Of a DNA stretch of 64,000 nt, positions 31,834 through 40,591 are shown in pieces. This DNA comes from Kaistella gelatinilytica (lineage in GTDB: Bacteria > Bacteroidota > Bacteroidia > Flavobacteriales > Weeksellaceae). Position 1 is the first letter of the stretch; the number at the start of each line of letters is the position of its first letter. The notes beneath the pieces were generated by a model. The model searched no databases, was not told the DNA's origin, and was given only the letters and a program-made list of their open reading frames with translations. A program made the position numbers and the translations under genes. The stretch lies in assembly GCF_015679325.1 (NCBI RefSeq), contig NZ_JADPVI010000001.1:1240001-1304000 (forward strand), given 5' to 3'.

Positions 31834-32580
31834 ATGGCATGGTTTGAAACTTGGTTTGATACCCCTTATTATCACATTCTTTATAAAGATAGGGATTTTG
31901 CAGAAGCTGAAAATTTTATATCTCTACTAATCAAATACTTAGCATTACCGAAAGACTCCAAAATTATTGATCTGGCATGTGGAAAAGGACGACATTCTGT
32001 TTTTTTAAATCAGTTGGGCTATGAAGTTTTGGGTTTAGATCTGTCGAAAGAGAGTATTTTGAACAATAAGAAATTCGAAAATTCAACTTTAAAATTTAAA
32101 GTTCATGATATGCGGAAAGAAATTTTCCCGGAAATTCTTAATGAAAAATCAGACGCAGTTTTCAATCTTTTTACGAGTTTTGGCTATTTTGAAAATGAAG
32201 TAGACGATCAAAAGGTCTTTCAATCGATTTCAAATTGTTTGAATGATGAAGGTTATTTTGTTCTAGATTTCCTTAATGCGAAATGGGTAGAAAAAACTTT
32301 AGTTAAAGAAGCGCGGAAAACAAAGGAAGGAATCGATTTTTTGATCAAAAAGAAAATTGAAGACCAACATATTATTAAAGATATCAGTTTTACGGACAAG
32401 GGACAAAAATATGATTACTTTGAAAAAGTGAAACTTCACACTTTAGAAGAAATTGAAAATTATGGCGCGGAATTCGGCTTCGAAAGGGTGAAAATCTTTG
32501 GAGATTATAAATTGGGAGATTTCGATCTGGACCATTCACCACGATGCATCAGTGTCTTCCGGAAAAAGCAACAATATTAA
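31834..32580 (+). CDS. Class I SAM-dependent methyltransferase
   Basis: From the ATG at 31834 the protein has 248 residues and begins MAWFETWFDTPYYHILYK, a leader I associate with a conserved Bacteroidota family. An upstream frame to 31768 adds unrelated residues. The SAM site is KIIDLACGKGRHSVFLNQLG followed by VLGLDLS, and the methyltransferase strand NEKSDAVFNLFTSFGYF comes after. A TATTTTTG box ends four bases before the ATG, which suggests a very short or leaderless message. The substrate is unknown. The ZIP transporter gene follows after 9 bp, so the two are co-transcribed. Confidence 0.88.
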   Translation: MAWFETWFDTPYYHILYKDRDFAEAENFISLLIKYLALPKDSKIIDLACGKGRHSVFLNQLGYEVLGLDLSKESILNNKKFENSTLKFKVHDMRKEIFPEILNEKSDAVFNLFTSFGYFENEVDDQKVFQSISNCLNDEGYFVLDFLNAKWVEKTLVKEARKTKEGIDFLIKKKIEDQHIIKDISFTDKGQKYDYFEKVKLHTLEEIENYGAEFGFERVKIFGDYKLGDFDLDHSPRCISVFRKKQQY

Positions 32581-32589
32581 ATTTCAAGA

Positions 32590-33282
32590 ATGATTATTTT
32601 ACTATTAATTTTAAGCGTTTTGATCGGTGTTTTTCTGGGGAAATTTTTCGGAGAAAGAGAGAAATTTGCTAAAAATCTTCTGGTCGTAAGTGCGGGATTT
32701 TTAATTACGATCTGCCTTAATGAAGTTTTCCCTCAAGTTTATTCAGGGGAACATCATAATATCGGATTGTGGGTAATTGGCGGCGTTTTGCTCCAGATGT
32801 TACTCGAAAATTTAACGAAGGGATTTGAACACGGTCACTTTCATCATCATACAGAAGGTAAAAACATTCTTCCTTTGGCTTTGATGGTTGGACTCTTTGT
32901 TCATGCTTTTCTGGAAGGAATTCCTTTAGCAAATCAAAAGGTAATTTTGAGTCCATATCTGACCGGAATTTTGGTTCATAACATTCCAATTTCCTTTATA
33001 CTCGGTGCTTTTTTGGTTAAAAATAAAAAGTTTTCGGCTTCCTCTTTTCTAATTATTACCATTTTCGCATTAGCTTCTCCGTTTGGATTGCTGTTAGGAA
33101 AATATTTTAATCCGGATTTAGAAGTTTACTTTCTTGCTTTGGTGGGTGGAATTTTCCTTCATATTTCATCCGTTATTATTTTTGAAAGCAACAAAAATCA
33201 TAATGTTGATTGGCAGAAAATCGGTTATGTAACCTTGGGAATTTTGCTTGCGATGACCGGTCATCTTTTTCATCAGCACTAA
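32590..33282 (+). CDS. ZIP-family divalent metal transporter
   Basis: The 230-residue protein has about eight membrane helices and a histidine-rich cytoplasmic loop (HGHFHHHTEGK, near residues 82-92) between helices three and four. The signature metal-binding helices read LFVHAFLEGIPLA and ILVHNIPISFILGAFLV, with the expected His and Glu ligands. ZIP proteins bring zinc or iron into the cytoplasm. It is translated from the same message as the methyltransferase gene upstream, with no visible metal operator of its own. Confidence 0.92.
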   Translation: MIILLLILSVLIGVFLGKFFGEREKFAKNLLVVSAGFLITICLNEVFPQVYSGEHHNIGLWVIGGVLLQMLLENLTKGFEHGHFHHHTEGKNILPLALMVGLFVHAFLEGIPLANQKVILSPYLTGILVHNIPISFILGAFLVKNKKFSASSFLIITIFALASPFGLLLGKYFNPDLEVYFLALVGGIFLHISSVIIFESNKNHNVDWQKIGYVTLGILLAMTGHLFHQH

Positions 33283-33287
33283 AAATT

Positions 33288-33310
33288 TTTAAACCACAAA
33301 AGACTAATTT
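33288..33310 (+). repeat. Degenerate ACCACAAA repeat after the ZIP gene
   Basis: TTTTTAAACCACAAAAGACT resembles the copies near 5981 and 27971. The rest of the 171-bp gap to 33453 holds only the terminator at 33392-33426. Confidence 0.4.
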
Positions 33311-33391
33311 AAATATAGACTCTATTCCTGTTTAAGTTCGCAGTAGTTAGAGTTTGCTATACCTTTTTAGAGGTTCTTGAAATCTTTACCT

Positions 33392-33426
33392 AAAAAAAGA
33401 AGACTTCGAATTTCTTCGAAGTCTTC
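33392..33426 (-). terminator. Rho-independent terminator of the FadL-like porin gene
   Basis: GAAGACTTCGAA pairs perfectly with TTCGAAGTCTTC around a four-base loop. On the minus strand a seven-base T-run follows. Confidence 0.88.
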
Positions 33427-33453
33427 AATTATTTATTAAGATCGTTCTAAAAT

Positions 33454-34860
33454 TTAGAATTTCCAACCAAGTGTAACAAAGAAATTATCTTTCTTATTTT
33501 TCACATTGGATACAATTGAAGCATCTGAATTCACAACATATTGATCAGAGAAATAACCTGTATTTTTTGCAAATGACCCTTGAATAAAAGGACTGTTGTA
33601 TTCTGAAGTTACATTTTGATAAGCTGCATCTATATAAAAAGATTTGAAATCGTAACCAATTCCGGCACCGATCGTATTTCTTTTTCCGACGAATAAATTG
33701 TCGTAACCAACGTTTGCGGAACCACCATTATCTGGAACTGAATTAATTTTCACTGTGTCAAAAGGGCTCGAAGCAAACGCATAACCACCTCTCAATCTGA
33801 AATCACTGATCCTATATTCTGCACCAACTTTAACTTCAGAAAGATTTTTGGTGTTATTTGAAATCAATTGATTCAACTCGGTTTCTGCAGGTCCGTCAAC
33901 TTTATATTTCGCTTTGGTTAATCCTAATGAATAATCAACATTGATCGCAAAATTTTTATTTGCCACATATGCTGCACTTAAGGTTGCTTTCAAAGGCGTA
34001 GAAAGATTGCGGGATTCTCTATAAGTACCATCTCCGGTTGAAGCATTTCCATATTCGCTATAAATTCTTTCGATACTCCACCATGTTGGGGATTCCAGCG
34101 CAGCACCTAATCTAAACTGGTGACTGATCTTACCGATAATACCAAGCGTCGCAGAAAAACCGTTCGATGTTTCAGAAAATGGAGTGTATTGTTTATTATA
34201 AACGTCGGTACTATTCGTTTTATCAGTAAACGCTGCAGTATCGTATTGATCGATCGCGGCACTGTGAAAATTTAATCCCGCGCCGACATAAATTCTATTG
34301 TCATAATTACCACCAACTCCGATCGACATTTTAGAAAGATTTCCGTATCGGTTGTAAGCGTGTCCTGCGAAAGCAAGGTTGTCTATTACAACGCCTCCAC
34401 CATCTTTAATGTCGTAAATTAAATTGCTGTTTCCGGCAGTTTCAGAATAATCTTCTAATGATTGATTGGAATAATTAACTGCAACATTCACAAATTTCCA
34501 GGGCGACGATGAATCTAACTGAAAAGCAGCGATCCCACCTGTATTTCCTAAATTCGTCTTGTTAACTTTGTAGTTTAAAGTTTTTCCGGCGTAGGATGTT
34601 GTGTTTTTATTATTTTCAATGAATAAAGTTCCGGAAATTTCGCTCGCAATACTTACCGCGATACCTGCAGGATTAGAATTAAGAACCGAAACATCTCCGC
34701 CTAAAGCTCCCATAGAACCTGCCATACCATTGTATTTAGACGATCCGTTCAGCGCTGAATTTGAATAAACTTCTACTGTATTTCTAATTGTTGAAACATC
34801 TTGAGCACTTGCAAAATAGGCAACAGATATACTCAAAACCGTTAAGGATTTTTTGATCAT
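33454..34860 (-). CDS. OmpP1/FadL-family outer-membrane porin
   Basis: The 468-residue protein has a signal peptide ending FASAQ and the FadL-family N-terminal hatch sequence KYNGMAGSMGALGGDVSVL followed by NSNPAGIAV. The rest is a beta-barrel with alternating aromatic and polar residues, ending in the outer-membrane signature FFVTLGWKF. FadL-type channels admit hydrophobic molecules such as long-chain fatty acids; the actual substrate is unknown. It follows the Tyr/Gly-rich lipoprotein gene after 34 bp on the same strand, so both envelope proteins are probably co-expressed. Confidence 0.88.
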   Translation of the reverse strand: MIKKSLTVLSISVAYFASAQDVSTIRNTVEVYSNSALNGSSKYNGMAGSMGALGGDVSVLNSNPAGIAVSIASEISGTLFIENNKNTTSYAGKTLNYKVNKTNLGNTGGIAAFQLDSSSPWKFVNVAVNYSNQSLEDYSETAGNSNLIYDIKDGGGVVIDNLAFAGHAYNRYGNLSKMSIGVGGNYDNRIYVGAGLNFHSAAIDQYDTAAFTDKTNSTDVYNKQYTPFSETSNGFSATLGIIGKISHQFRLGAALESPTWWSIERIYSEYGNASTGDGTYRESRNLSTPLKATLSAAYVANKNFAINVDYSLGLTKAKYKVDGPAETELNQLISNNTKNLSEVKVGAEYRISDFRLRGGYAFASSPFDTVKINSVPDNGGSANVGYDNLFVGKRNTIGAGIGYDFKSFYIDAAYQNVTSEYNSPFIQGSFAKNTGYFSDQYVVNSDASIVSNVKNKKDNFFVTLGWKF

Positions 34861-34894
34861 TTTTTTATTAGTATTAAAATAAATTTTTTAAACA

Positions 34895-35911
34895 TTATCT
34901 TCTGAAACCACCACCTCCGCTAGATCTGGTAGAACCGGAATTTGAAGATCCACTATTACCACCATTGAATCCACCACCTGAATTTCCTGATCTGAAACCA
35001 CCACCATCATTAGAATTGCTTCTTGTTGGCTGTTGGTAAGTTGGAGCTTCCTGTCTTGGTGAATTGTTTTGTCTCGGTGTATTGTAGGGTTGAGAATTTG
35101 TTCTGATTCTCGGCTGTGAATTGTTTTGTTGATTGAATCTTGGGTTATTTTGATTGCCATCATTCATTCTTGGAGTATTATATCTCGGAGCATCATTTCT
35201 GAAACCTCCTGAATTATTACTTCTAATCGATGTATTTGAAGGATTATTTCTAAAACCTGAATTGTTAGAATTTATAATTCTTCCACTGTTAGAATTTCTC
35301 AAATTATTAAAGGAACCATCGCTTCCACTTCTCTTGTTGATAAAACCGCCGTTGTAACTATTATAATTACCATATCCGTACCCGTAATTCCCGTAAGGAT
35401 TGTAGCCGTAATATGGGTTATAACCATAATAATTATTGTAATAACCATAGTAAGGAGAATAGTAACCGTACCAAGGATTGTAACCCCATGGATCGTACAT
35501 ACCGCCATATCCAAAAGATGAACCCCAACCGAAACTCATCCCAAGACCAAATCCGGAATAGAATCCATAAGGATAACCCCAGGAAGAATCGCTATAATAA
35601 GTGTCTGTACCATTATAATTTCCCCATTCAGTACTCTGATTATCTTTCCAGTTGTCATTACGGTTATCGGTATTTAGATATTTATTTGCACTATCATTTG
35701 CCTGATAATCGTAGTATTCGCCTACTCTATTCCCGCTGTTCATCACGGTTCCTTCCGGTAAAGTATCTCTGCTTGGGTCGTAATATACTCCGTCGGTCTC
35801 ACTGTAACCCATTTGGGAGCCACAAGACATCAAAAGTAATCCACCTGCAACTGCCAAAACTCCTTTGGATTTCAGCAAATTGACTAATTTTTTATAAGTA
35901 ATTTTTTCCAT
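34895..35911 (-). CDS. Tyr/Gly/Asn-rich low-complexity lipoprotein
   Basis: The 338-residue protein has a lipoprotein signal with lipobox LLMSC near residue 30. After an ordinary segment (SETDGVYYDPSRDTLPEGTV) comes a stretch at about residues 110-190 made of Tyr, Gly, Asn and Pro in short repeats such as YYGYNPYYGYNPYG. The C-terminal third is Asn/Ser/Arg/Gln-rich and disordered, ending GGGFRR. No enzymatic domain is visible. Such sequences can act as adhesive or structural envelope proteins or form phase-separated assemblies, which is speculation. It is the first gene of a unit with the FadL-like porin gene. Confidence 0.85.
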   Translation of the reverse strand: MEKITYKKLVNLLKSKGVLAVAGGLLLMSCGSQMGYSETDGVYYDPSRDTLPEGTVMNSGNRVGEYYDYQANDSANKYLNTDNRNDNWKDNQSTEWGNYNGTDTYYSDSSWGYPYGFYSGFGLGMSFGWGSSFGYGGMYDPWGYNPWYGYYSPYYGYYNNYYGYNPYYGYNPYGNYGYGYGNYNSYNGGFINKRSGSDGSFNNLRNSNSGRIINSNNSGFRNNPSNTSIRSNNSGGFRNDAPRYNTPRMNDGNQNNPRFNQQNNSQPRIRTNSQPYNTPRQNNSPRQEAPTYQQPTRSNSNDGGGFRSGNSGGGFNGGNSGSSNSGSTRSSGGGGFRR

Positions 35912-36063
35912 GATAAGGTGAAAAGTTTAATTTAATTTATATTTGCAATTTATACCAAAACTATACCAATTAAATAGTATGAATTTTGAGTAAAACTACG
36001 CTTTTTAGATTAGATTCAAAGCGCATCATTAAGTTAAATCAATAGATAAAATAATATATTATA

Positions 36064-37539
36064 ATGGCAAAATTGACCTCGAGAGCAGAAGATTATAGCA
36101 AATGGTATAATGAACTGGTAGTTAAAGCAGATTTGGCAGAAAATTCCGGAGTTCGTGGTTGTATGATCATCAAACCTTATGGTTATGCGATTTGGGAAAA
36201 AATGCGTGATGAAATGGATAAAAAATTCAAAGAAACAGGGCACGAAAATGCCTATTTCCCTATTTTTATTCCCAAAAGTCTGTTTGAAGCAGAGGAAAAA
36301 AATGCAGAAGGTTTCGCAAAGGAATGTGCCGTTGTAACTCATTACCGTTTAAAAACAGATCCTAATAATCCTAAAAAACTCATCGTAGATCCGGAAGCGA
36401 AATTGGAAGAAGAATTAATTGTTCGCCCAACTTCTGAAGCCATTATCTGGAATACTTATAAAAACTGGATTCAATCTTACCGTGATTTGCCGATCTTAAT
36501 TAATCAGTGGGCAAATGTAGTTCGCTGGGAAATGAGAACCCGCTTATTTTTAAGAACGGCCGAATTTCTATGGCAAGAAGGTCATACTGCGCACGCAACA
36601 AAAGAAGAAGCAATTGTGGAAACGGAAACAATGCTCGATGTTTATGCAAATTTTGCAGAAAATTTCATGGCGATTCCTGTAATTAGAGGAATTAAAACGG
36701 CTTCCGAACGATTTGCCGGAGCCGACGAAACCTATTGTATCGAAGCTTTGATGCAGGACGGAAAAGCGCTTCAGGCCGGAACTTCTCACTTTTTAGGACA
36801 AAATTTCGGTAAAGCATTTGACGTAAAATTCACCAACAGAGAAGGTAAAATCGAGCACGCATGGGGAACTTCCTGGGGAACTTCTACCCGGTTAATCGGT
36901 GCTTTGATCATGACGCATTCTGATGATTTAGGACTAATTCTACCACCGACTTTGGCTCCGATACAAGTTGTTATTGTGCCTATCTTTAAAGGAGAAGAGC
37001 AATTGCAGCAAGTGAGCGAAGTTGCTTTTGAGATTCAAAGAAAATTGAAAGAGAAAGGAATATCTGTCAAATATGATAACAGAACTGAAAATAAACCAGG
37101 CTGGAAATTCGCGGAATATGAATTAAAAGGAGTTCCTATCAGAATAGCGATTGGCGCCAGAGATCTGGAAAATCGAACGGTTGAAATCGCGAGAAGAGAT
37201 AATCTGACGAAAGAAACGCAACCTTTAGAAAACATAGAGGTTTACATTGAAAACCTTCTTAAAACCATTCAGGAAGATATTTATAAGAAAGCTTTAAACT
37301 ATCGTGACGAGCACATCACCGAAGTAAATTCGTACGAAGAGTTCAAAAAAGTGTTGGACGAAAAAGGTGGTTTTATTTCTGCGCACTGGGACGGGACAGA
37401 CGAAGAAGAGGAGCAGATCAAAAATGAAACAAAAGCCACAATCAGATGTATTCCTTTGGATAATAAAATGGAAGAAGGCGTTTCATTGCTCACAGGCAAA
37501 CCTTCAACACAACGCGTAATTTTCGCGAAATCGTATTGA
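36064..37539 (+). CDS. proS: Prolyl-tRNA synthetase (archaeal/eukaryote-like short form)
   Basis: The 491-residue class II synthetase attaches proline to tRNA-Pro. Motif 2 lies in [20 protein letters not shown] and motif 3 in [17 protein letters not shown]. The enzyme lacks the internal editing domain of the long bacterial form and has the C-terminal zinc-domain-like extension of the ProS type 3 group, as in many Bacteroidota. It stands alone with a 152-bp upstream gap; a TATATTTG box at 35938-35945 could be its promoter, which would imply a long leader. Confidence 0.95.
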   Translation: MAKLTSRAEDYSKWYNELVVKADLAENSGVRGCMIIKPYGYAIWEKMRDEMDKKFKETGHENAYFPIFIPKSLFEAEEKNAEGFAKECAVVTHYRLKTDPNNPKKLIVDPEAKLEEELIVRPTSEAIIWNTYKNWIQSYRDLPILINQWANVVRWEMRTRLFLRTAEFLWQEGHTAHATKEEAIVETETMLDVYANFAENFMAIPVIRGIKTASERFAGADETYCIEALMQDGKALQAGTSHFLGQNFGKAFDVKFTNREGKIEHAWGTSWGTSTRLIGALIMTHSDDLGLILPPTLAPIQVVIVPIFKGEEQLQQVSEVAFEIQRKLKEKGISVKYDNRTENKPGWKFAEYELKGVPIRIAIGARDLENRTVEIARRDNLTKETQPLENIEVYIENLLKTIQEDIYKKALNYRDEHITEVNSYEEFKKVLDEKGGFISAHWDGTDEEEEQIKNETKATIRCIPLDNKMEEGVSLLTGKPSTQRVIFAKSY

Positions 37540-37662
37540 TGATAAAATGATGATTATATTGCTTATTAAATGTTAATTTTTATATAAAATTAAGATCTTT
37601 CTAAATAAATGGATTAATATTTGCTTATCTTAGGAAACGTTAAACTTTAAAAATAAACTATT

Positions 37663-38952
37663 ATGGCTTTAAACATCATTGATCTTATTAAAGGACAATT
37701 AGGTCCTGCATTGGTTTCTCAAGCTGCTTCACAGTTCGGAGAAAGTGAATCTGGAATTTCTAAAGCAATCAGCGGATTACTTCCGGCTGTTGTTGGTGGA
37801 ATGGCAAATAATGCCGACAAACCTGGAGTTCTCGATGCGATTACAGGTGCTTCTTCAAGCGGTATGCTTGGTAATTTACTGGGAGGATCTACAAACAACT
37901 CTTTAATTACTACAGTTTTAACTGCGATTTTTGGAGATAAAATTGGTGGAATTGTTAATGCAATATCTACTTATTCCGGAGTGAGCAATTCTACTTCGAG
38001 TTCACTATTAAACATGGTTACCGGAGCAACTCTAGGTTCTGTTGGAAAATACGCCGCAGATAATAATTTAGGGGCATCTGGAATAACCAGTTTGTTACAT
38101 GATCAAAAAGGAATCGTCTCATCATTGCTTCCTGCTGGATTATCTTTAGCTTCTTTGGGAGTTGGAAATATGTTTGGCGGTCACGAGGCAGAAAAAGTAA
38201 AAGTTACTTCTTTCGATGAACCTAAAATTGAGGTCAACAGAGGTGGAAATACAAATACCCACGTAAACGTTGATAAAGCAGACAATACCACTGAAGGAGG
38301 ATCAATCTGGAAATGGTTATTGCCGTTATTACTTCTTGCTCTTGCCGCATGGTTCTTATGGAAACAATGTAACAAGCCTGCAACTGAAACAGCAACAACT
38401 ACTGACTCTACAATGGTGAACAAAGATTCTGCGGCTGTAGCAGTTCCAGCAGATTCGGCTACAATGACAACTACCAAAACTGATGAAAACATCGATTTGA
38501 ATGGTACATCATTAAAAGGTATGAAAGGAGGTCTGGAAGATTCAATGATTTCCTTCCTAAAATCTGGCGGATACAAAAATGCTGCTGATGATGCTGCTTT
38601 GAAAGATACTTGGTACACTTTTGATAAAGTAAACTTTAAAATGGGATCTGCAACTGATTTAGAAGCAGGTTCTGCAGGACAGATGGATAATTTATTAGCA
38701 ATTTTAAAAGCCTATCCAGAAGCTAAAATCAAAGTTGGTGGTTATACTGATAAAGTTGGCGACGAAGCAGCTAACGTGAAGTTATCTCAAGCCAGAGCTG
38801 ATTATATCAAAAAATGGTTAACTGAAAAAGGAGTTGGTGCACAGGTAATGACTGCTGAAGGTTACGGAAGTAAATTCGCAACTGTTGCTCCTACTGCTTC
38901 AAACGATGAACGTGCTATTGACAGAAAAATGGCAGTAAGATTTGCAAAATAA
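37663..38952 (+). CDS. DUF937-OmpA fusion protein anchored by one membrane helix
   Basis: The 429-residue protein has three parts. Residues 1-165 form a DUF937 domain (NIIDLIKGQLGPALVSQAAS, Gly/Ser-rich, YidB-like). A single hydrophobic helix is near 220-240 (WLLPLLLLALAAWFLW). The C-terminus is an OmpA-like peptidoglycan-binding domain (VNFKMGSATDL, AKIKVGGYTDKVGDEAANVK, LSQARADYIKKWLTEKGV, NDERAIDRKMAVRF). There is no N-terminal signal peptide, so DUF937 should be cytoplasmic and the OmpA domain periplasmic, tethering the inner membrane to the wall. A terminator with a UUCG loop follows. Confidence 0.9.
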   Translation: MALNIIDLIKGQLGPALVSQAASQFGESESGISKAISGLLPAVVGGMANNADKPGVLDAITGASSSGMLGNLLGGSTNNSLITTVLTAIFGDKIGGIVNAISTYSGVSNSTSSSLLNMVTGATLGSVGKYAADNNLGASGITSLLHDQKGIVSSLLPAGLSLASLGVGNMFGGHEAEKVKVTSFDEPKIEVNRGGNTNTHVNVDKADNTTEGGSIWKWLLPLLLLALAAWFLWKQCNKPATETATTTDSTMVNKDSAAVAVPADSATMTTTKTDENIDLNGTSLKGMKGGLEDSMISFLKSGGYKNAADDAALKDTWYTFDKVNFKMGSATDLEAGSAGQMDNLLAILKAYPEAKIKVGGYTDKVGDEAANVKLSQARADYIKKWLTEKGVGAQVMTAEGYGSKFATVAPTASNDERAIDRKMAVRFAK

Positions 38953-38971
38953 TCTTTAGAATATATAATGT

Positions 38972-39000
38972 AAATCCTGACTTCGGTCGGGATTTTTTTT
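38972..39000 (+). terminator. Terminator after the DUF937-OmpA gene, UUCG loop
   Basis: AATCCTGAC and GTCGGGATT pair around a TTCG tetraloop, followed by eight T. Confidence 0.9.
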
Positions 39001-39008
39001 GCTTAAAT

Positions 39009-39055
39009 TTTGTGCATTAGATTTATTTATTTAAATTTGTTAGTCTAATCTAACA
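39009..39055 (+). promoter_or_regulatory. mntH promoter with dyad operator at the start site
   Basis: TTTG (39009-39012), 19 bases and TAAATTTG (39032-39039) form a textbook Bacteroidota promoter. Overlapping its end, TGTTAGTCTAATCTAACA (39038-39055) is an inverted repeat with six-base arms around six bases. A repressor bound there would block the start site. The sequence resembles DtxR-type boxes (TTAGnnTAAnCTAAC), suggesting control by manganese or iron. Confidence 0.7.
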
Positions 39056-39066
39056 TTTAACAATTT

Positions 39067-40407
39067 ATGGCTTCAAAACTCCTCAAGCAAGGTTGGAGAA
39101 AAGAAAGATCTTCAAATTCTTTACCTGAGGTTTTCTCCAGTATCAACATCCCTAAAGACGCAGGTTTTTGGCGGAAACTCATGGCTTTTGCAGGACCGGG
39201 TTTAATGGTTGCTGTCGGTTACATGGATCCGGGAAACTGGGCAACAGATATTGCAGGTGGTGCACAATTTGGCTACACCTTACTTTCTGTTATTTTAATT
39301 TCAAATCTTTTTGCAATTGTTCTACAGCATTTATCTTTAAAATTAGGAATAGTTGCAGAACGGGATTTGGCGCAAGCTTGTAAAGATCATTTCAATCCGA
39401 CCACCAATTTTATTTTATGGATATTATGTGAGATCGCCATCGCCGCCTGTGATCTGGCAGAAGTAATCGGATCTGCAATTGCCATAAATCTACTCTTCGG
39501 CATTCCATTAACGTGGGGAGTTGCAATTACGATCGTTGATGTATTTCTAATATTATTTCTGCAGGCAAAAGGTTTCCGCGTGATTGAAAGTATTGTCGCG
39601 GGTTTGATCGTTGTAATTTTCGGGTGTTTTGCTTACGAGATCATTCTTAGCAAACCCGATATTTTCCCTATTTTAGCGGGAATGGTTCCTCAAAAAGAAA
39701 TTATCACCAATCCAACAATGCTTTATATTGGCATCGGAATTTTGGGAGCGACCGTGATGCCCCATAATTTATATTTACACAGTAGTATCGTTCAGACCAG
39801 AAATTACGAACGAACACCTGCAGGTAAAAAAGAAGCCATCAAATTTGCAACGATCGACAGCAGTGTTTCGCTGTTCCTTGCCTTTTTTATCAATGCCGCC
39901 ATCTTAATCGTCGCAGCAGCTACTTTTCACACCACTGGAAATAAAGATGTTGCAGATATTCACGATGCTCACAAAATGTTGACACCTCTTTTAGGAACTA
40001 CTTTCGCAAGTATATTTTTCGCAGTTGCACTACTCGCCTCCGGACAAAACTCAACTTTAACAGGAACTTTAGCCGGACAAATTGTAATGGAAGGTTTTCT
40101 GAATATCCGTTTGAAACCTTGGTTGCGACGATTAATTACCCGTTTGATCGCAGTGATTCCAGCCTTGATTGTGACCATTCTCTATGGAGAAAAAGGCACC
40201 ACCGATCTATTGGTTTTAAGTCAGGTGATTCTCTCCATGCAACTGAGTTTTGCGGTCATACCTTTAGTAATGTTCACTGGTTCAAAATTGAAAATGGGTG
40301 AATTCGTAAATAAATTATGGATGAAAATATTAGTTTGGATCATCGCCGGAATTATCCTTATTCTCAACCTTTACCTTCTCATTGAAACATTTTTTCCTTC
40401 CCATTAA
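39067..40407 (+). CDS. mntH: Nramp-family Mn2+/Fe2+ transporter
   Basis: The 446-residue proton-coupled metal importer has eleven predicted helices. The metal site is formed by VGYMDPGNWATDIAGG in the first helix and GATVMPHNLYLHSS in the sixth, both fully conserved. QNSTLTGTLAGQIVMEGFL is the consensus transport signature. It is monocistronic, between a terminator and the grpE promoter region, and has a dyad operator on its promoter. Confidence 0.96.
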   Translation: MASKLLKQGWRKERSSNSLPEVFSSINIPKDAGFWRKLMAFAGPGLMVAVGYMDPGNWATDIAGGAQFGYTLLSVILISNLFAIVLQHLSLKLGIVAERDLAQACKDHFNPTTNFILWILCEIAIAACDLAEVIGSAIAINLLFGIPLTWGVAITIVDVFLILFLQAKGFRVIESIVAGLIVVIFGCFAYEIILSKPDIFPILAGMVPQKEIITNPTMLYIGIGILGATVMPHNLYLHSSIVQTRNYERTPAGKKEAIKFATIDSSVSLFLAFFINAAILIVAAATFHTTGNKDVADIHDAHKMLTPLLGTTFASIFFAVALLASGQNSTLTGTLAGQIVMEGFLNIRLKPWLRRLITRLIAVIPALIVTILYGEKGTTDLLVLSQVILSMQLSFAVIPLVMFTGSKLKMGEFVNKLWMKILVWIIAGIILILNLYLLIETFFPSH

Positions 40408-40474
40408 ATCTCATCAAAGGAAATAGTAGCAATTTTTAAATTTAAAAATTCCTTTGAAGTTTCCATAATGGAGT

Positions 40475-40562
40475 TTTTCTGCTAAAATTTCCTATCATTA
40501 ATGTTCATAAATGAAGATTTTCTGCCGAATTGTCCTAAAATGCTCTTTGGCAAAATCTTTGC
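40475..40562 (+). promoter_or_regulatory. Candidate sigma-54 promoter with duplicated upstream motif before grpE-dnaJ
   Basis: TGGCAAAATCTTTGC at 40548-40562 matches the -24/-12 sigma-54 consensus TGGCAC-N5-TTGC at all but one position, with correct spacing of GG and GC. Upstream, TTTTCTGCTAAAATTTCCTA (40475-40494) and TTTTCTGCCGAATTGTCCTA (40518-40537) are direct copies 43 bp apart, about four helical turns. They could be activator sites. The start would fall near 40574, 18 bases before the grpE ATG. Confidence 0.55.
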
Positions 40563-40591
40563 GAATTGATGATTATTAAAAATATAAAATT

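Noticed and set aside
34980-35560. CRISPR-like regular repeats
   Set aside because: The repeated pattern is the coding sequence of a low-complexity Tyr/Gly/Asn-rich protein; the units are short, variable and lack spacers.
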